NCBI GenBank assembly: GCA_021325385.1 | Contig: JAJPHH010000207.1 | Span: forward strand, 1 to 35,972 | Origin: Alphaproteobacteria bacterium | GTDB lineage: Bacteria; Pseudomonadota; Alphaproteobacteria; Rhizobiales; Beijerinckiaceae | Direction: 5' to 3' | Length of the DNA: 35,972 nt | Shown: positions 24,400 to 32,820 of the stretch, in pieces | Numbering within the stretch: position 1 is the first letter of the stretch | How the letters are laid out: the number at the start of each line of letters is the position of its first letter | Position numbers and translations under genes: made by a program | Notes under the pieces: generated by a model | Database searches by the model: none | The model's input: the letters and a program-made list of their open reading frames with translations, nothing else | Told to the model about the DNA's origin: nothing

Positions 24400-26463
24400 A
24401 TGGCGGCCACAGCGATTCGCGAACGTCCGGTCCTCGGCGAGCTTAACGACGCCCAGCGCGCCGCGGTCGAGCACGGGCTCGGCGAGCCGTCCGGACCCGC
24501 CCCGCTCCTCGTCGTCGCCGGCGCGGGCGCCGGCAAGACCAACATGCTCGCCCATCGCGTCGCCCGGCTGATCCTGGCGGGCGCCGATCCGACCCGCATC
24601 ATGCTGGCGACGTTCTCGCGCCGCGCCGCGGCCGAGCTCAACGCCCGCGTCCGCCGCCTCCTGGCCAAGAAGCTCTCAGACGGCGCGGCCGAGGCGGCGA
24701 TCCCGGCCTATAGCGGCACGTTCCACTCGATCGGCGCGCGGCTTCTGCGCGACTATGCCGAGCGCGTCGGCCTCGAGCCCGGCTTCACCATCCATGACCG
24801 CGAGGATTCGGCCGATCTCATCAATCTCGTCCGCCACGAGCTCGGCCTGTCGGAGAGCAAGGAGCGCTTTCCGACCAAGGGGACGTGCCTGGCGATCTAT
24901 TCGCGCGCGGTCAACGCCAAGGCCGAGCTCGCCGAAATTCTCGGCCGGCATTTTCCCTGGTGCGCGGCCCACGAGAAGGCCTTGCGCAGCCTGTTTGCGG
25001 GGTACGTCGAGGCCAAGCAGCGCCAGAGCGTGCTCGATTACGACGATCTCCTGCTCTATTTCGCCCAGATGATGCGGATCGAGCCGATCGCCGCCGAAAT
25101 CGCCGGCCGGTTCGATCATCTCCTCGTCGACGAATACCAGGACACCAATCGCCTGCAGCACGAGATCGTGCTGGCGCTCCGGCCGAAAGGCCGCGGCCTC
25201 ACCGTGGTCGGCGACGACGCCCAGGCGATCTATTCGTTCCGCGCCGCCACGATACGCAACATCCTCGACTTTTCGAACGAATTCGATCCGCCGGCGCGGA
25301 TCGTCGCTTTGGAGCAGAACTATCGCTCGACCAAGGCGATCCTCGACGCGTCCAACGCCGTGATCGCCCTTTCGCCGCAGCGCTTCGCCAAGGAATTGTG
25401 GACGGATCGCGGCGGCGGCGCGCGTCCCGTGCTGGCGACGGTCGGCGAAGAGATCGACCAGGCGCGCTTTGTGGCGATGCGCGTTCTTGCGGCGCGCGAA
25501 GCCGGCGCCAGCCTGAAATCGCAGGCCGTACTCTTTCGCACCTCGCATCACAGCGCCGCCTTGGAGCTGGAGCTCACCCGCCGCAACATTCCGTTCGTCA
25601 AATATGGCGGCTTGAAATTTCTCGACGCGGCCCATGTCAAGGACGCGCTCGCGATGCTGCGCTTCGCGCAAAATCCGCGCGACCGCATCGCCGGCTTCCG
25701 CGTCGCCTTGACCTTGCCCGGAATCGGCCCGGCCAGCGCCGAGCGCATCGTCGCGGCGGCGCAAGGCGGCGTCGCCTCGCTGGCCGAATGGCCGGCGCCG
25801 GCCCGCGCCGCGGCGGACTTCCGGCCCTTCGCCGAAATCCTGCGCGACCTCGCCGCGGCGAGCGAATGGCCGGCCGATCTCAACCGGGTCGTCGACTGGC
25901 TCCGGCCGCATGTCGAGCGCCGCTTCGACGATTTCTCCGCACGCCTCGCCGATCTCGACGCGCTCGAGCGGATCGGCGCTTCGTACCCGTCGCGCGAGCG
26001 CTTCCTTTCCGAGCTGACGCTCGATCCGCCCGACGCGACCAGCGACGAAGCCGGCCCGCCGCATCGCGACGAGGATTATCTGATCCTGTCGACGATCCAC
26101 TCGGCCAAGGGCCAGGAATGGCGCTCGGTCTTCATCCTCAATGCGGTCGACGGCTGCATTCCTTCGGAACTCGCGACCGGCTCGCGCGACGAGATCGAAG
26201 AGGAGCGAAGGCTGCTCTATGTCGCGATGACCCGCGCCCGCGACGAGCTGACGCTGATCCTGCCGCAGCGCTTCTATGTTCATAACCAGCCGCGCAACGG
26301 CGACAAGCATGTCTACGCCAGCCGAACCCGGTTCATCCCGCCGAAGCTGCTGGGCTATTTCGACCACCTCTCGTGGCCGCCGCCGAAAAGCGAGCCGATT
26401 TCGGCTCGCGCCGAAGGCCCGCGCGTCGATCTCGCCGAAAAGATGCGCGCCATGTGGCGGTGA
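24400..26463 (+). CDS. UvrD/Rep-family ATP-dependent DNA helicase
   Basis: A 687-residue superfamily 1A helicase that unwinds DNA 3' to 5', probably in repair or replication restart. Motif Q is in LNDAQRAAVEHG; Walker A is GAGAGKT (residues 41-47); motif Ia is ATFSRRAAAEL. Motif II is LVDEYQDTNR (near 243), motif III GDDAQAIYSFRAA, motif IV EQNYRSTKAIL, motif V STIHSAKGQEWRSVFIL and motif VI EEERRLLYVAMTRARDEL. The C-terminus lacks UvrD-type tail residues, so it is shorter than UvrD (about 720) and closer to a UvrD-like helicase. It stands alone, divergent from the chemoreceptor. No specific gene symbol can be given. Confidence 0.92.
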   Translation: MAATAIRERPVLGELNDAQRAAVEHGLGEPSGPAPLLVVAGAGAGKTNMLAHRVARLILAGADPTRIMLATFSRRAAAELNARVRRLLAKKLSDGAAEAAIPAYSGTFHSIGARLLRDYAERVGLEPGFTIHDREDSADLINLVRHELGLSESKERFPTKGTCLAIYSRAVNAKAELAEILGRHFPWCAAHEKALRSLFAGYVEAKQRQSVLDYDDLLLYFAQMMRIEPIAAEIAGRFDHLLVDEYQDTNRLQHEIVLALRPKGRGLTVVGDDAQAIYSFRAATIRNILDFSNEFDPPARIVALEQNYRSTKAILDASNAVIALSPQRFAKELWTDRGGGARPVLATVGEEIDQARFVAMRVLAAREAGASLKSQAVLFRTSHHSAALELELTRRNIPFVKYGGLKFLDAAHVKDALAMLRFAQNPRDRIAGFRVALTLPGIGPASAERIVAAAQGGVASLAEWPAPARAAADFRPFAEILRDLAAASEWPADLNRVVDWLRPHVERRFDDFSARLADLDALERIGASYPSRERFLSELTLDPPDATSDEAGPPHRDEDYLILSTIHSAKGQEWRSVFILNAVDGCIPSELATGSRDEIEEERRLLYVAMTRARDELTLILPQRFYVHNQPRNGDKHVYASRTRFIPPKLLGYFDHLSWPPPKSEPISARAEGPRVDLAEKMRAMWR

Positions 26464-26585
26464 AGCGCGCGCCCTGATGAGCGCACTGTCGCCGTATTCC
26501 CCGGACCAAACGATCCGGGCGTCGCAAACGAGACCGCGCCAGAAAACAGGCGACGCCGAGCTCCTTACGGCGCGCGCCGACAACC

Positions 26586-26960
26586 TCAGCAACGCTTTCC
26601 AGGTTGACCTTGATAGCTGACAATCGTGTTCGTAAGGTCTTTGACGTGCTCTCCATCAGCTTCAATTTCATATCGCCTGAGCTGGGCTGCCCCGCCCTCA
26701 AATTTCAGTGTTACGGTTCCATTCTTGCTGATAGCCCATGTACCCTTTGTTGTTGTCTGATAATTAATTCGATTGGTGGTAAAAACATAGGTATGGTCGC
26801 GACCGTAGTTTTCCTGATCAAACCCTCCTGACCAACAAAACTTCTTGCCGGCGAGACCGGCGTCGGTCTTTATAATTTCAGCAGAGGCCGAAGTAGCGGA
26901 TGCGATGGCGATTGCCGAAAGTCCAGCAACGTACAACGAAAAATACTTGCTCCCCTTCAT
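26586..26960 (-). CDS. Small secreted protein, paralogue of the gene at 27103
   Basis: A 124-residue secreted protein with a signal peptide (1-27, ending SATSASAE). The mature part reads IIKTDAGLAGKKFCWSGGFD, then DQENYGRDHTYVF, KGTWAISKNGTVTLKF and a C-terminal PGKRC with the second cysteine. These pairs of cysteines and the GTW-ISK-GTVTLK block match the tandem neighbour. Unlike that gene it has no strong ribosome site at 26960; an upstream ATG at 26975 is possible. The family is not recognised, but the pattern resembles small rhizobial secreted proteins of unknown role. Confidence 0.8.
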   Translation of the reverse strand: MKGSKYFSLYVAGLSAIAIASATSASAEIIKTDAGLAGKKFCWSGGFDQENYGRDHTYVFTTNRINYQTTTKGTWAISKNGTVTLKFEGGAAQLRRYEIEADGEHVKDLTNTIVSYQGQPGKRC

Positions 26961-27102
26961 TTGCGTTCTGCCCATATGCTCGTGTCCGGAGTTTAGTCGA
27001 AACGAGACCGCCACGGGGCGCGGAACGCCCTCTCCGCGCCTCAGGGCGCGCGCCGCGTCGAAGTTCTCGCGCCCTTCCTAGGCCGACCCACTTACGCGGA
27101 CC

Positions 27103-27477
27103 TCAGCAACGCTTTCCAGGCGCCCCGCCAAAGTTCGGAAGAGAGCCGGTGAGCTCTTTGACTTGGCTTCCGCTCAGGTCGTAACGCCTAGACTGTGTGC
27201 CAGTGTCGAGCTTGAGGGTTACGGTCCCGTCCTTACTGATGGACCAAGTGCCCTTTTCAGATTGTTGCTTGTCCCACTGCCCCGACGTCGGGCGGGAGTA
27301 GTGAACGTAAGTATGGTCAGCGCCATAATGCTCTTGATCAGCGCCTTCTGACCAACAGAACCTCTTTCCGGCCAGCCCCGCGTCGCTATTTATGATTGAA
27401 GCGACGCCCGAACTGGCGAAGCTTATGAAGCCAACGCCGAGCGCGGCGATCGATACAAGATGCTTGCTTCCTTTCAT
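27103..27477 (-). CDS. Small secreted protein, tandem paralogue
   Basis: A 124-residue secreted protein with a signal peptide (1-28). Conserved with the gene at 26586: SDAGLAGKRFCWSEGADQEH, the DHTYV motif, KGTWSISKDGTVTLKLDTGT, RRY and the C-terminal GAPGKRC. GAGGAGG upstream of the ATG at 27477 gives a strong ribosome site. The two genes are separated by about 140 bases and share parts of their leaders (CAGAACGC), so they arose by tandem duplication. The role is unknown; expression from the divergent regulator at 28374 is a guess. Confidence 0.82.
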   Translation of the reverse strand: MKGSKHLVSIAALGVGFISFASSGVASIINSDAGLAGKRFCWSEGADQEHYGADHTYVHYSRPTSGQWDKQQSEKGTWSISKDGTVTLKLDTGTQSRRYDLSGSQVKELTGSLPNFGGAPGKRC

Positions 27478-27628
27478 TGGGGCGTCCTCCTCTATGTTCG
27501 CGTTCTGATCGCATTCAAATTTTGGGCGAACGAGACTGCCGCCCACAAACAGGGCTGCGCGAACGGCTCGTGATCTCCGCGCATCCCACCTTCCTGGCAT
27601 GGGCCGGCCTTGCTTTGGCGCCGTTACC

Positions 27629-28123
27629 TCATTTAAAGGTATAGTTGATCTCGAATTGGAAGGGTCCAGTACTCTTCGCTGTCCAAGTGGCGGTCTTCCC
27701 CATCATCGACGCAGCGCCGCCGGCCGCTAAATTTACTGCGGTGTGTCCCGAAGCCGTCCACCCCGTAGGTTCGCCCTCGGACATTGTAAGCTCGAGTTTC
27801 CCATCCAGCGCTTGAAAGGAAAGAATGGCTCCAGGCCTTCGCGCCACGCCATTGCCAGAAAGCTGGGTGGCTTTTGTCCCATCCCATTCCCATATGCCAT
27901 TGCCAGTCTCAACAGCGCCGGCCAATAGCCCCTCGGTGACCCTGCAACTGAACAGTCCTGTTGTAATTGCGTGTCCCTCGCGATCTCCAAGCGGTTCGGG
28001 CGCAGAGGCGCCGACGTCCTGGCAGACGTCATGCCCAGCTTCCTGAGCCTTCGCGCTCGGCGCGGCAAGGGCTAAGGCGATGGCCGAGAGGATGTACAAG
28101 TGACGGTATAAGCGTCCTATCAT
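27629..28123 (-). CDS. Secreted protein of unknown function
   Basis: A 164-residue secreted protein with a signal peptide (1-26, ending PSAKAQ). The mature chain begins EAGHDVCQDVGASAPEPLGD, has one more cysteine (LFSCRVTEG) and a beta-rich second half (IWEWDGTKATQLSGNG and MGKTATWTAKSTGPFQFEIN) ending NYTFK. The two cysteines probably form a disulfide. GGAGGAG upstream selects the start. No family is recognised. It lies after two other secreted-protein genes on the same strand and diverges from a LuxR-type regulator. Confidence 0.8.
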   Translation of the reverse strand: MIGRLYRHLYILSAIALALAAPSAKAQEAGHDVCQDVGASAPEPLGDREGHAITTGLFSCRVTEGLLAGAVETGNGIWEWDGTKATQLSGNGVARRPGAILSFQALDGKLELTMSEGEPTGWTASGHTAVNLAAGGAASMMGKTATWTAKSTGPFQFEINYTFK

Positions 28124-28332
28124 GGTATCTCCTCCCTTTGCGATCCTTTCTATTACTGCACAAACTTTAACAGTACTCCCGTCTCTCTATTTGATCTATT
28201 TTCACTCCGATCTGTCGGAAACACAGAATAACCCGCTTTTACATTTCAATACGTATTTTTCAGCGGCGAGTTCGCCGTCCTGAGACGGCTTTCGTCATGT
28301 CCAAACATACCGTTGACTTGCTCATGGATTCA

Positions 28333-28348
28333 CCCCCCAAATGGGGGG
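28333..28348 (+). promoter_or_regulatory. Perfect C6/G6 hairpin in the regulator leader
   Basis: CCCCCC-AAAT-GGGGGG forms a perfect 6-bp stem ending 25 bases before the start of the LuxR-type gene, close to its ribosome site (GGGGAG at 28362-28367). A hairpin at that spot could modulate translation. This is inference from structure and position. Confidence 0.45.
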
Positions 28349-28373
28349 CGGCCATCGCATCGGGGAGATGCGC

Positions 28374-29456
28374 ATGGACAATGTCGCCATCGATCTCATC
28401 TACGAATCGGCCATCCTTCCAGAAAGGTGGCCCGAGGCGCTTGGTCGGGTTTGCAGCGAGGCGCGTTGCTGGGGGTCAGCCCTCATAATGCTTGATCCGT
28501 CAAAGCGGGCTCGCTTCGTCCCAAGCGAGACCTACAAATTGGTGGTGGCGCATGCAGGGCGATTTCAACAGAACTTCGAAAACCCTAGGCCTGGCCGCCA
28601 TCTCGCCCGCGACCACCATGGGTTCTTGGCAGACTTAGACCTTTGCACGCCCGATGAACTCGCTGTCGATCCTATCTATCAAGAAGTCATGCGGCCTCTT
28701 GGGCTCGGCTGGAGCGCGGGAACGACAATCCCCTTGCCGTCAGGCGACCTCTTGATTTTCGACTTCTTACGATCGGCGTCTTCTCCGGCGTTCGAAGCGT
28801 CGACCCTCCAATTGCTTGATCGCTACCGGCCTCATCTGGCTCGTTCTGCATTGATGACCGTAAAATGTGCGGTCGAGAAAGCTCGGGTTGCCGTCAACAC
28901 GCTCGAACATGTCGGCGCCCACGCGGCGGTGATCAGCGGCGCCGGGCGCGTCATCGCGGCAAATCGGTTGTTCGAGCGCCTGTCGCCGCGTTTGGTCATT
29001 GGCGCCAGGGAGCAGCTTTATATCGCGGACCGCAGAGCAAACGAGTTTTTCAGATCGAGCATCGAACGGATGTCCCTGAAAGATGCAAACTCTCCGGGGA
29101 CCATTCCGATTCCGGCTTCCGACGATATTCCGCCGATAGTGCTGCATCTTATACCGCTTCGCCGTTCGGCTCTGGATTTATTCACGGGCGCGGCCGCGCT
29201 CGTTGTAGCGACGAAATTATCGTCATCCCCAGCCCTTCCGAGCCAGGCGCTTTCCATTCTGTTTGACTTGTCTCCTTCTGAGGCTCGCACGGCGAAAGCT
29301 ATTTCGGAAGGAAAATCCCTTAGGCAGATTGCGGCCGAGCAGAGCATCTCTGTGGAGACCATCAGAGGGTATTTGAAAGCGGTATTCGCAAAGACGGCGG
29401 TTCGCCGGCAGTCGGAGTTGGTCAGGCTGCTCGCAGGTAAATCGCTCGCCCGTTAG
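28374..29456 (+). CDS. LuxR-type helix-turn-helix regulator
   Basis: A 360-residue transcriptional regulator. The C-terminal GerE/LuxR domain (about 295-355) reads FDLSPSEARTAKAISEGKSL, RQIAAEQSISVETIRGYLKA and VFAKTAVRRQSELVRLLAG, the standard four-helix DNA-binding unit. The N-terminal 280 residues have no recognisable autoinducer or receiver motif; a PAS-like segment at AAVISGAGRVIAANRLFERL (about residues 200-220) is likely. GGGGAG and six bases precede the ATG at 28374. It diverges from a run of secreted-protein genes, which it may regulate. The ligand is unknown. Confidence 0.85.
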   Translation: MDNVAIDLIYESAILPERWPEALGRVCSEARCWGSALIMLDPSKRARFVPSETYKLVVAHAGRFQQNFENPRPGRHLARDHHGFLADLDLCTPDELAVDPIYQEVMRPLGLGWSAGTTIPLPSGDLLIFDFLRSASSPAFEASTLQLLDRYRPHLARSALMTVKCAVEKARVAVNTLEHVGAHAAVISGAGRVIAANRLFERLSPRLVIGAREQLYIADRRANEFFRSSIERMSLKDANSPGTIPIPASDDIPPIVLHLIPLRRSALDLFTGAAALVVATKLSSSPALPSQALSILFDLSPSEARTAKAISEGKSLRQIAAEQSISVETIRGYLKAVFAKTAVRRQSELVRLLAGKSLAR

Positions 29457-29482
29457 ATTTCAGGCGGCTTGGGAGCCATTCC

Positions 29483-29695
29483 ATGGTGAAGACCATCGCG
29501 AATGCGGAGCGCTTGCTGAAAATCGGCGGCCGCCTCGGCGAGGCGATCGACCCACCTCTCCGGCCGGAACTGGTGGAGCAGATCACCATCGCGGCGGGAG
29601 CCACCGGCGCGGTGCTCTTGCAAAACGATACTCGGACTCGGGACGTCCCGCGCACGGTGGGCGTCGATGAATTTAATACGCCGCTAATTTGATGA
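29483..29695 (+). pseudogene. Short N-terminal fragment resembling a GAF-type regulator
   Basis: A 69-residue open frame starts 27 bases after the LuxR-type gene with a fair ribosome site (GGGAG). Its sequence, RPELVEQITIAAGATGAVLL and QNDTRTRDVPRTVGVDEFN, looks like the start of a GAF sensor domain, and then the frame stops. No continuation is visible in the following 190 bases. I read it as a truncated gene, but a genuine small protein cannot be excluded. The sequence from 29696 to 29887 shows only short hairpins (GCGCC/GGCGC near 29719, GCGGC/GCCGC near 29832). Confidence 0.45.
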
Positions 29696-29887
29696 AGGAT
29701 GGCATAAGCGAGATATACGCGCCGCGGCTTGGCGCGCAGCGGATCGCGAGCCTGGGCTTCGCCGCTGCGCGCAGCCGACCGGCTGAATGCCCCAATCGCG
29801 CAATTTCCTCCAGCCCGAAAGGGAACGAAAGGCGGCTTAGCCGCTTAAAGAGCATCTGGGCCGTGAGATGAAAGAATTGCCGCGTCG

Positions 29888-31096
29888 ATGAAAGAAGAGT
29901 TCGTACCGCCGGAAGCGAGAGCGGAAGCGCTCGCCAAGGCCCGAGACAAGAAAATGGCGAAGTCGTCGGCCGCCTATGTCCGCGGGACGACGGCAAGGTT
30001 CTATAACTGGCTCGCCGGAGTCAAACGCGGATCGCTGCCCGAGGGCCCTCCGATTTGGATTTGCGGAGACTGCCACCTCGGCAATCTCGGCCCGGTCGCC
30101 AATGACGACAAGGACATAAAGATTCAAATCCGCGACTTCGATCAGACGGTCATCGGCAATCCCTGTCACGACCTCATTCGGCTTGGCCTGTCTCTCGCGT
30201 CCACCGCGCGCGGATCGAATCTGTCGGGGGTCGTCACCGCCAAGCTGCTCGACGCCATTCTGATCAGCTACCGGGGCGTTCTCGAAGGCGAAGACTCGCC
30301 GTCGCCAAAGCCCAAAATACTCCGTCGCCTGACCAAAAAAGCGAAGGAAGCCGATTGGCGAAGCCTCGCCGAAGCCAATATCGACGACGAAACGCCCTCG
30401 ATCCCGCTCGGGCGCAGATTCTGGCCGCTCTCGGCGGAAGAACGGCGCGAGATCGAGGCGCTGGTCGAGAGGCGGGAAATTTGCGAGCTCGTGCGGAGCG
30501 CCTCCGGCCGCGACGACGGCGCCCATGTCAAGCTGCTCGACGCCGCCTATTGGCGGAAGGGCTGCAGTTCGCTCGGCCGCTTGCGCTACGCCGTGCTGCT
30601 TCGGATCGGCGCCAAGGGCGACGGCGAGCATTATTGCCTGCTCGACCTCAAGGAGGCGGCCAACGCGGCTGCGCCCCATGCGAGCGAGGTTCATATGCCC
30701 AACGATCAGGCCGAGCGCGTCGTCGAAGGCGCGCGCAACCTTTCGCCCTATCTCGGCGACCGGATGCGCGCGGCGACGCTGCTGCGCAAGCCGATCTTCG
30801 CCCGCGAACTGATGCCGGAAGACCTGAAGATCGAGATCGGCCGGCTCGAGGAGGATGAGGCGATCGACGTCGCTTCGTACCTGGCCGGAATCGTCGGCGC
30901 GGCGCATGCCCGCCAGATGGACGCGGCGACCCGGAAGCGATGGAGGTCGGAACTTCGCCGCCGCGACGCCGGCGACGAAGCTCCATCCTGGCTATGGCGA
31001 AGCGTCGCCGACCTCCTCGCCGATCATGAGCGCGCCTATCTCGAGCACTGCCGAGGATACTGGGAGCCGGCGGAAAGGTCGCCGGCGGCGCGTTGA
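29888..31096 (+). CDS. DUF2252 family protein
   Basis: A 402-residue protein of the DUF2252 family. The family hallmarks are present: YVRGTTARFYNWL, the motif WICGDCHLGNLGPVANDDKD and RDFDQTVIGNPCHDLIRLGL near residue 90, and later LRYAVLLRIGAKG, the lysine-rich LLDLKEAANA and NAL-like block ERVVEGARNLSPYLGDRM. The pattern suggests a protein-kinase-like fold with an aspartate pair. Biochemical function is unknown. It is soluble, with no signal peptide. It stands alone, following the GAF-like fragment and preceding the structured repeat. Confidence 0.85.
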   Translation: MKEEFVPPEARAEALAKARDKKMAKSSAAYVRGTTARFYNWLAGVKRGSLPEGPPIWICGDCHLGNLGPVANDDKDIKIQIRDFDQTVIGNPCHDLIRLGLSLASTARGSNLSGVVTAKLLDAILISYRGVLEGEDSPSPKPKILRRLTKKAKEADWRSLAEANIDDETPSIPLGRRFWPLSAEERREIEALVERREICELVRSASGRDDGAHVKLLDAAYWRKGCSSLGRLRYAVLLRIGAKGDGEHYCLLDLKEAANAAAPHASEVHMPNDQAERVVEGARNLSPYLGDRMRAATLLRKPIFARELMPEDLKIEIGRLEEDEAIDVASYLAGIVGAAHARQMDAATRKRWRSELRRRDAGDEAPSWLWRSVADLLADHERAYLEHCRGYWEPAERSPAAR

Positions 31097-31253
31097 TATC
31101 GCGGCGAGGCGGCGACTCCGCCCTCCGCCGCCGCATGTCTGGACTGGGCCGCGCCGCAACGCGTTTCTCGCGCCTCCTGCGCACCAACGCAGTGCTCGGC
31201 GTCAATCCCAATGCGCTCCTCGGGTTCCACCCGCGCACTGCGGTATCGTCTTG

Positions 31254-31470
31254 CTATCAAGAAGTTTTGCTGACCGAACCGGCCGACCTGGCCGGTTTCG
31301 TCAGCAAAATTTCTTGATAGCCAATATGCCGCGCCGGCCGATCGCAGTCACCCGAAAGGGCCGAAGCGATAGCGGAGGACCCGCCATAGCGCCTCTCCAG
31401 CGCTTGTACTCTATGCGCGGCGTAAGGGACGCTATGGCGGGTTGACGGCGATCGGCCGGCGTGGCGCCGC
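31254..31470 (+). repeat. Structured dispersed repeat, copy 2
   Basis: The leading hairpin (31254-31320) has arms CTATCAAGAAGTTTTGCTG and CAGCAAAATTTCTTGATAG, with two G-T positions, an inner CGAA/TTTCG stem and a GGCC-GGCC tip. The block 31321-31470 contains GTCACCCGAAAGGGCC and ends GGCGGGTTGACGG plus GGCGTGGCGCCGC like the others. Its outer arms CGCCGGCCGATCGC and GCGATCGGCCGGCG are inverted copies, and CCCGCCATAGCG pairs with CGCTATGGCGGG. It lies between the DUF2252 gene and the converging hypothetical gene; the bases 31097-31253 before it hold no supportable gene. Confidence 0.85.
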
Positions 31471-31555
31471 GGACGCATAGGTGAGTGCACCGAGCTTCTG
31501 TGAGTTCCGTCGCGAAGCGAGAGGCAGAGCAAGACGCGCCGCGCCGCTTGAAGTA

Positions 31556-32071
31556 TCAATCCTCGAATGGAAGCTGACGAACAAATCCCGCGAGCCTCTC
31601 GGCCTCCTTCGACGTGATGTCCTTCGGAAGTCTGACAGCGATGCGAACGTCCGGGCGCAATTGAAAAGTATGTTCGATGAAATCGTCCTCCTCGTCAAAA
31701 AGAAGTTCGGGGGCCTCCGACCAGTCATCATCCTCGCTCAGTTCCGCATCAGCCGGCACGTCTTGCAGATAGCTTTCTGACCCCTGGGCAGCAGCACCGA
31801 TGCTTCGAAGATGGTACGACCAGACCATGCGGGAGACGGAACCGCGGCGCCCGGCCTTAAACTTGCCGACGCCGAGCGCGGCCAATTGCTTGAGGATGGC
31901 AACCATGTCGCGGTAGTCGCAGCGAGCGAGGCTGGCTGCGCGGGTCGCGAGAGTCTCCCGACTGTGCTTCTTGCGTTCAGCAAATTTGTCAAAAAGCGCC
32001 TTAGCGGCCTCGTTCTCTTGGTAAAGGCCACGCAATCCGGCAATAGCCCTGTTATTGAGCGGTATATTCAT
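31556..32071 (-). CDS. Conserved hypothetical protein
   Basis: A 171-residue soluble protein. The N-terminal half (RAIAGLRGLYQENEAAKALF, then SLARCDYRDMVAILKQLAAL) is helical and basic, suggesting nucleic-acid or protein binding. The C-terminal half is acidic and ends in EHTFQLRPDVRIAVRLPKDI and TSKEAERLAGFVRQLPFED, a tail seen in many bacterial proteins of unknown role, often accessory. AGGAG seven bases before the ATG and a good promoter upstream show it is a real gene. Its leader is far more AT-rich than its neighbours, a sign of transfer. No function is claimed. Confidence 0.75.
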   Translation of the reverse strand: MNIPLNNRAIAGLRGLYQENEAAKALFDKFAERKKHSRETLATRAASLARCDYRDMVAILKQLAALGVGKFKAGRRGSVSRMVWSYHLRSIGAAAQGSESYLQDVPADAELSEDDDWSEAPELLFDEEDDFIEHTFQLRPDVRIAVRLPKDITSKEAERLAGFVRQLPFED

Positions 32072-32108
32072 TTATAAACTCCTATTCCAAAATTGATCCC
32101 GACAATTC

Positions 32109-32137
32109 CAGGATTATGATTCTTTTCTAGCATATAA
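32109..32137 (-). promoter_or_regulatory. Sigma-70 promoter of the hypothetical gene
   Basis: The minus strand reads TTGACA, 17 bases, then TAGAAA, ahead of AGGAG and the ATG at 32071. The -35 is a perfect consensus match. The flanking leader (about 32072-32180) is AT-rich, unlike most of the window. Confidence 0.6.
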
Positions 32138-32162
32138 AACGCTCTTTGTCAACCTAAAAAGC

Positions 32163-32681
32163 TCATACGTCAATATTTTTAGTGGCGTTGCCCGTAAGGA
32201 GCAATTCAAATGAGGTTCCCATGCTCCCCCGCCTCACCCTCGCCGATCGCGCACCCGCGCCAGGTCGTCGATCGGCCGGCCGACCATGTTCGCCTGCAAT
32301 TCGCCGCGGCTCGATCCGGTTTGGGCGGGTTGACGCCGACGGCGTCTTTGCTCTGCGTAAAGCCCGGTTCGGTAGGCTATCGATATCGAGAGTTGCATCG
32401 GATCGCCGCCCCATGGCGCCGCCGCCGCGATCCGATCCGGCGATGCTGAGGCGGCGGATCACACGATCACTGAAGTCCAGCGCTTTAGCTCGTCGCTCCG
32501 CGAACTTTTTTTGCTTTCTGAAAATCGGAATATACGCTATACTTCTGGCGATCCCGCCTCCCGGAGCTTCGCCATGATAGCCCTCTCCTCGCCCGCGGCG
32601 CGTCTGGGCCGAGTTGGCCCAAGACGTCCCATGCGGTGGTCCGATCGTGGCGTGGCCGCAAAACGACGTTGCAATTTTTTT
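32163..32681. other. No supportable gene
   Basis: Several frames are open here on both strands but all are arginine- or proline-rich with no family likeness, and none has a ribosome site. A partial palindrome GGTCG...CGACC lies near 32263-32286. I see nothing else to annotate. Confidence 0.5.
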
Positions 32682-32750
32682 CCAAATTTTTTGCACACTA
32701 ACCCTTTGAAATCGCCCGAAATGCGGAAATTAGAATTTGGAAAAATTTGG
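32682..32750. repeat. AT-rich inverted repeat upstream of the membrane-protein gene
   Basis: CCAAATTTTT (32682-32691) and AAAAATTTGG (32741-32750) are perfect inverted copies 49 bases apart. They lie 70-140 bases before the SSS-like gene in a markedly AT-rich patch. An operator or a mobile-element end are both possible. Confidence 0.5.
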
Positions 32751-32820
32751 AGCGGCCAAAAACGCCGTGCCCTGAAATGATTGAGGTTTTCGAGCGGGAT
32801 TTTGGGCGGAGACGAGCGCG

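Noticed and set aside
29696-29887. Short hairpins as a functional RNA
   Set aside because: GCGCC/GGCGC and GCGGC/GCCGC stems are only five bases long and expected in GC-rich DNA.
31097-31253. Open frame continuing after the DUF2252 gene that runs into the repeat
   Set aside because: The reading frame would be created by the repeat hairpin itself and has no ribosome site or homology.
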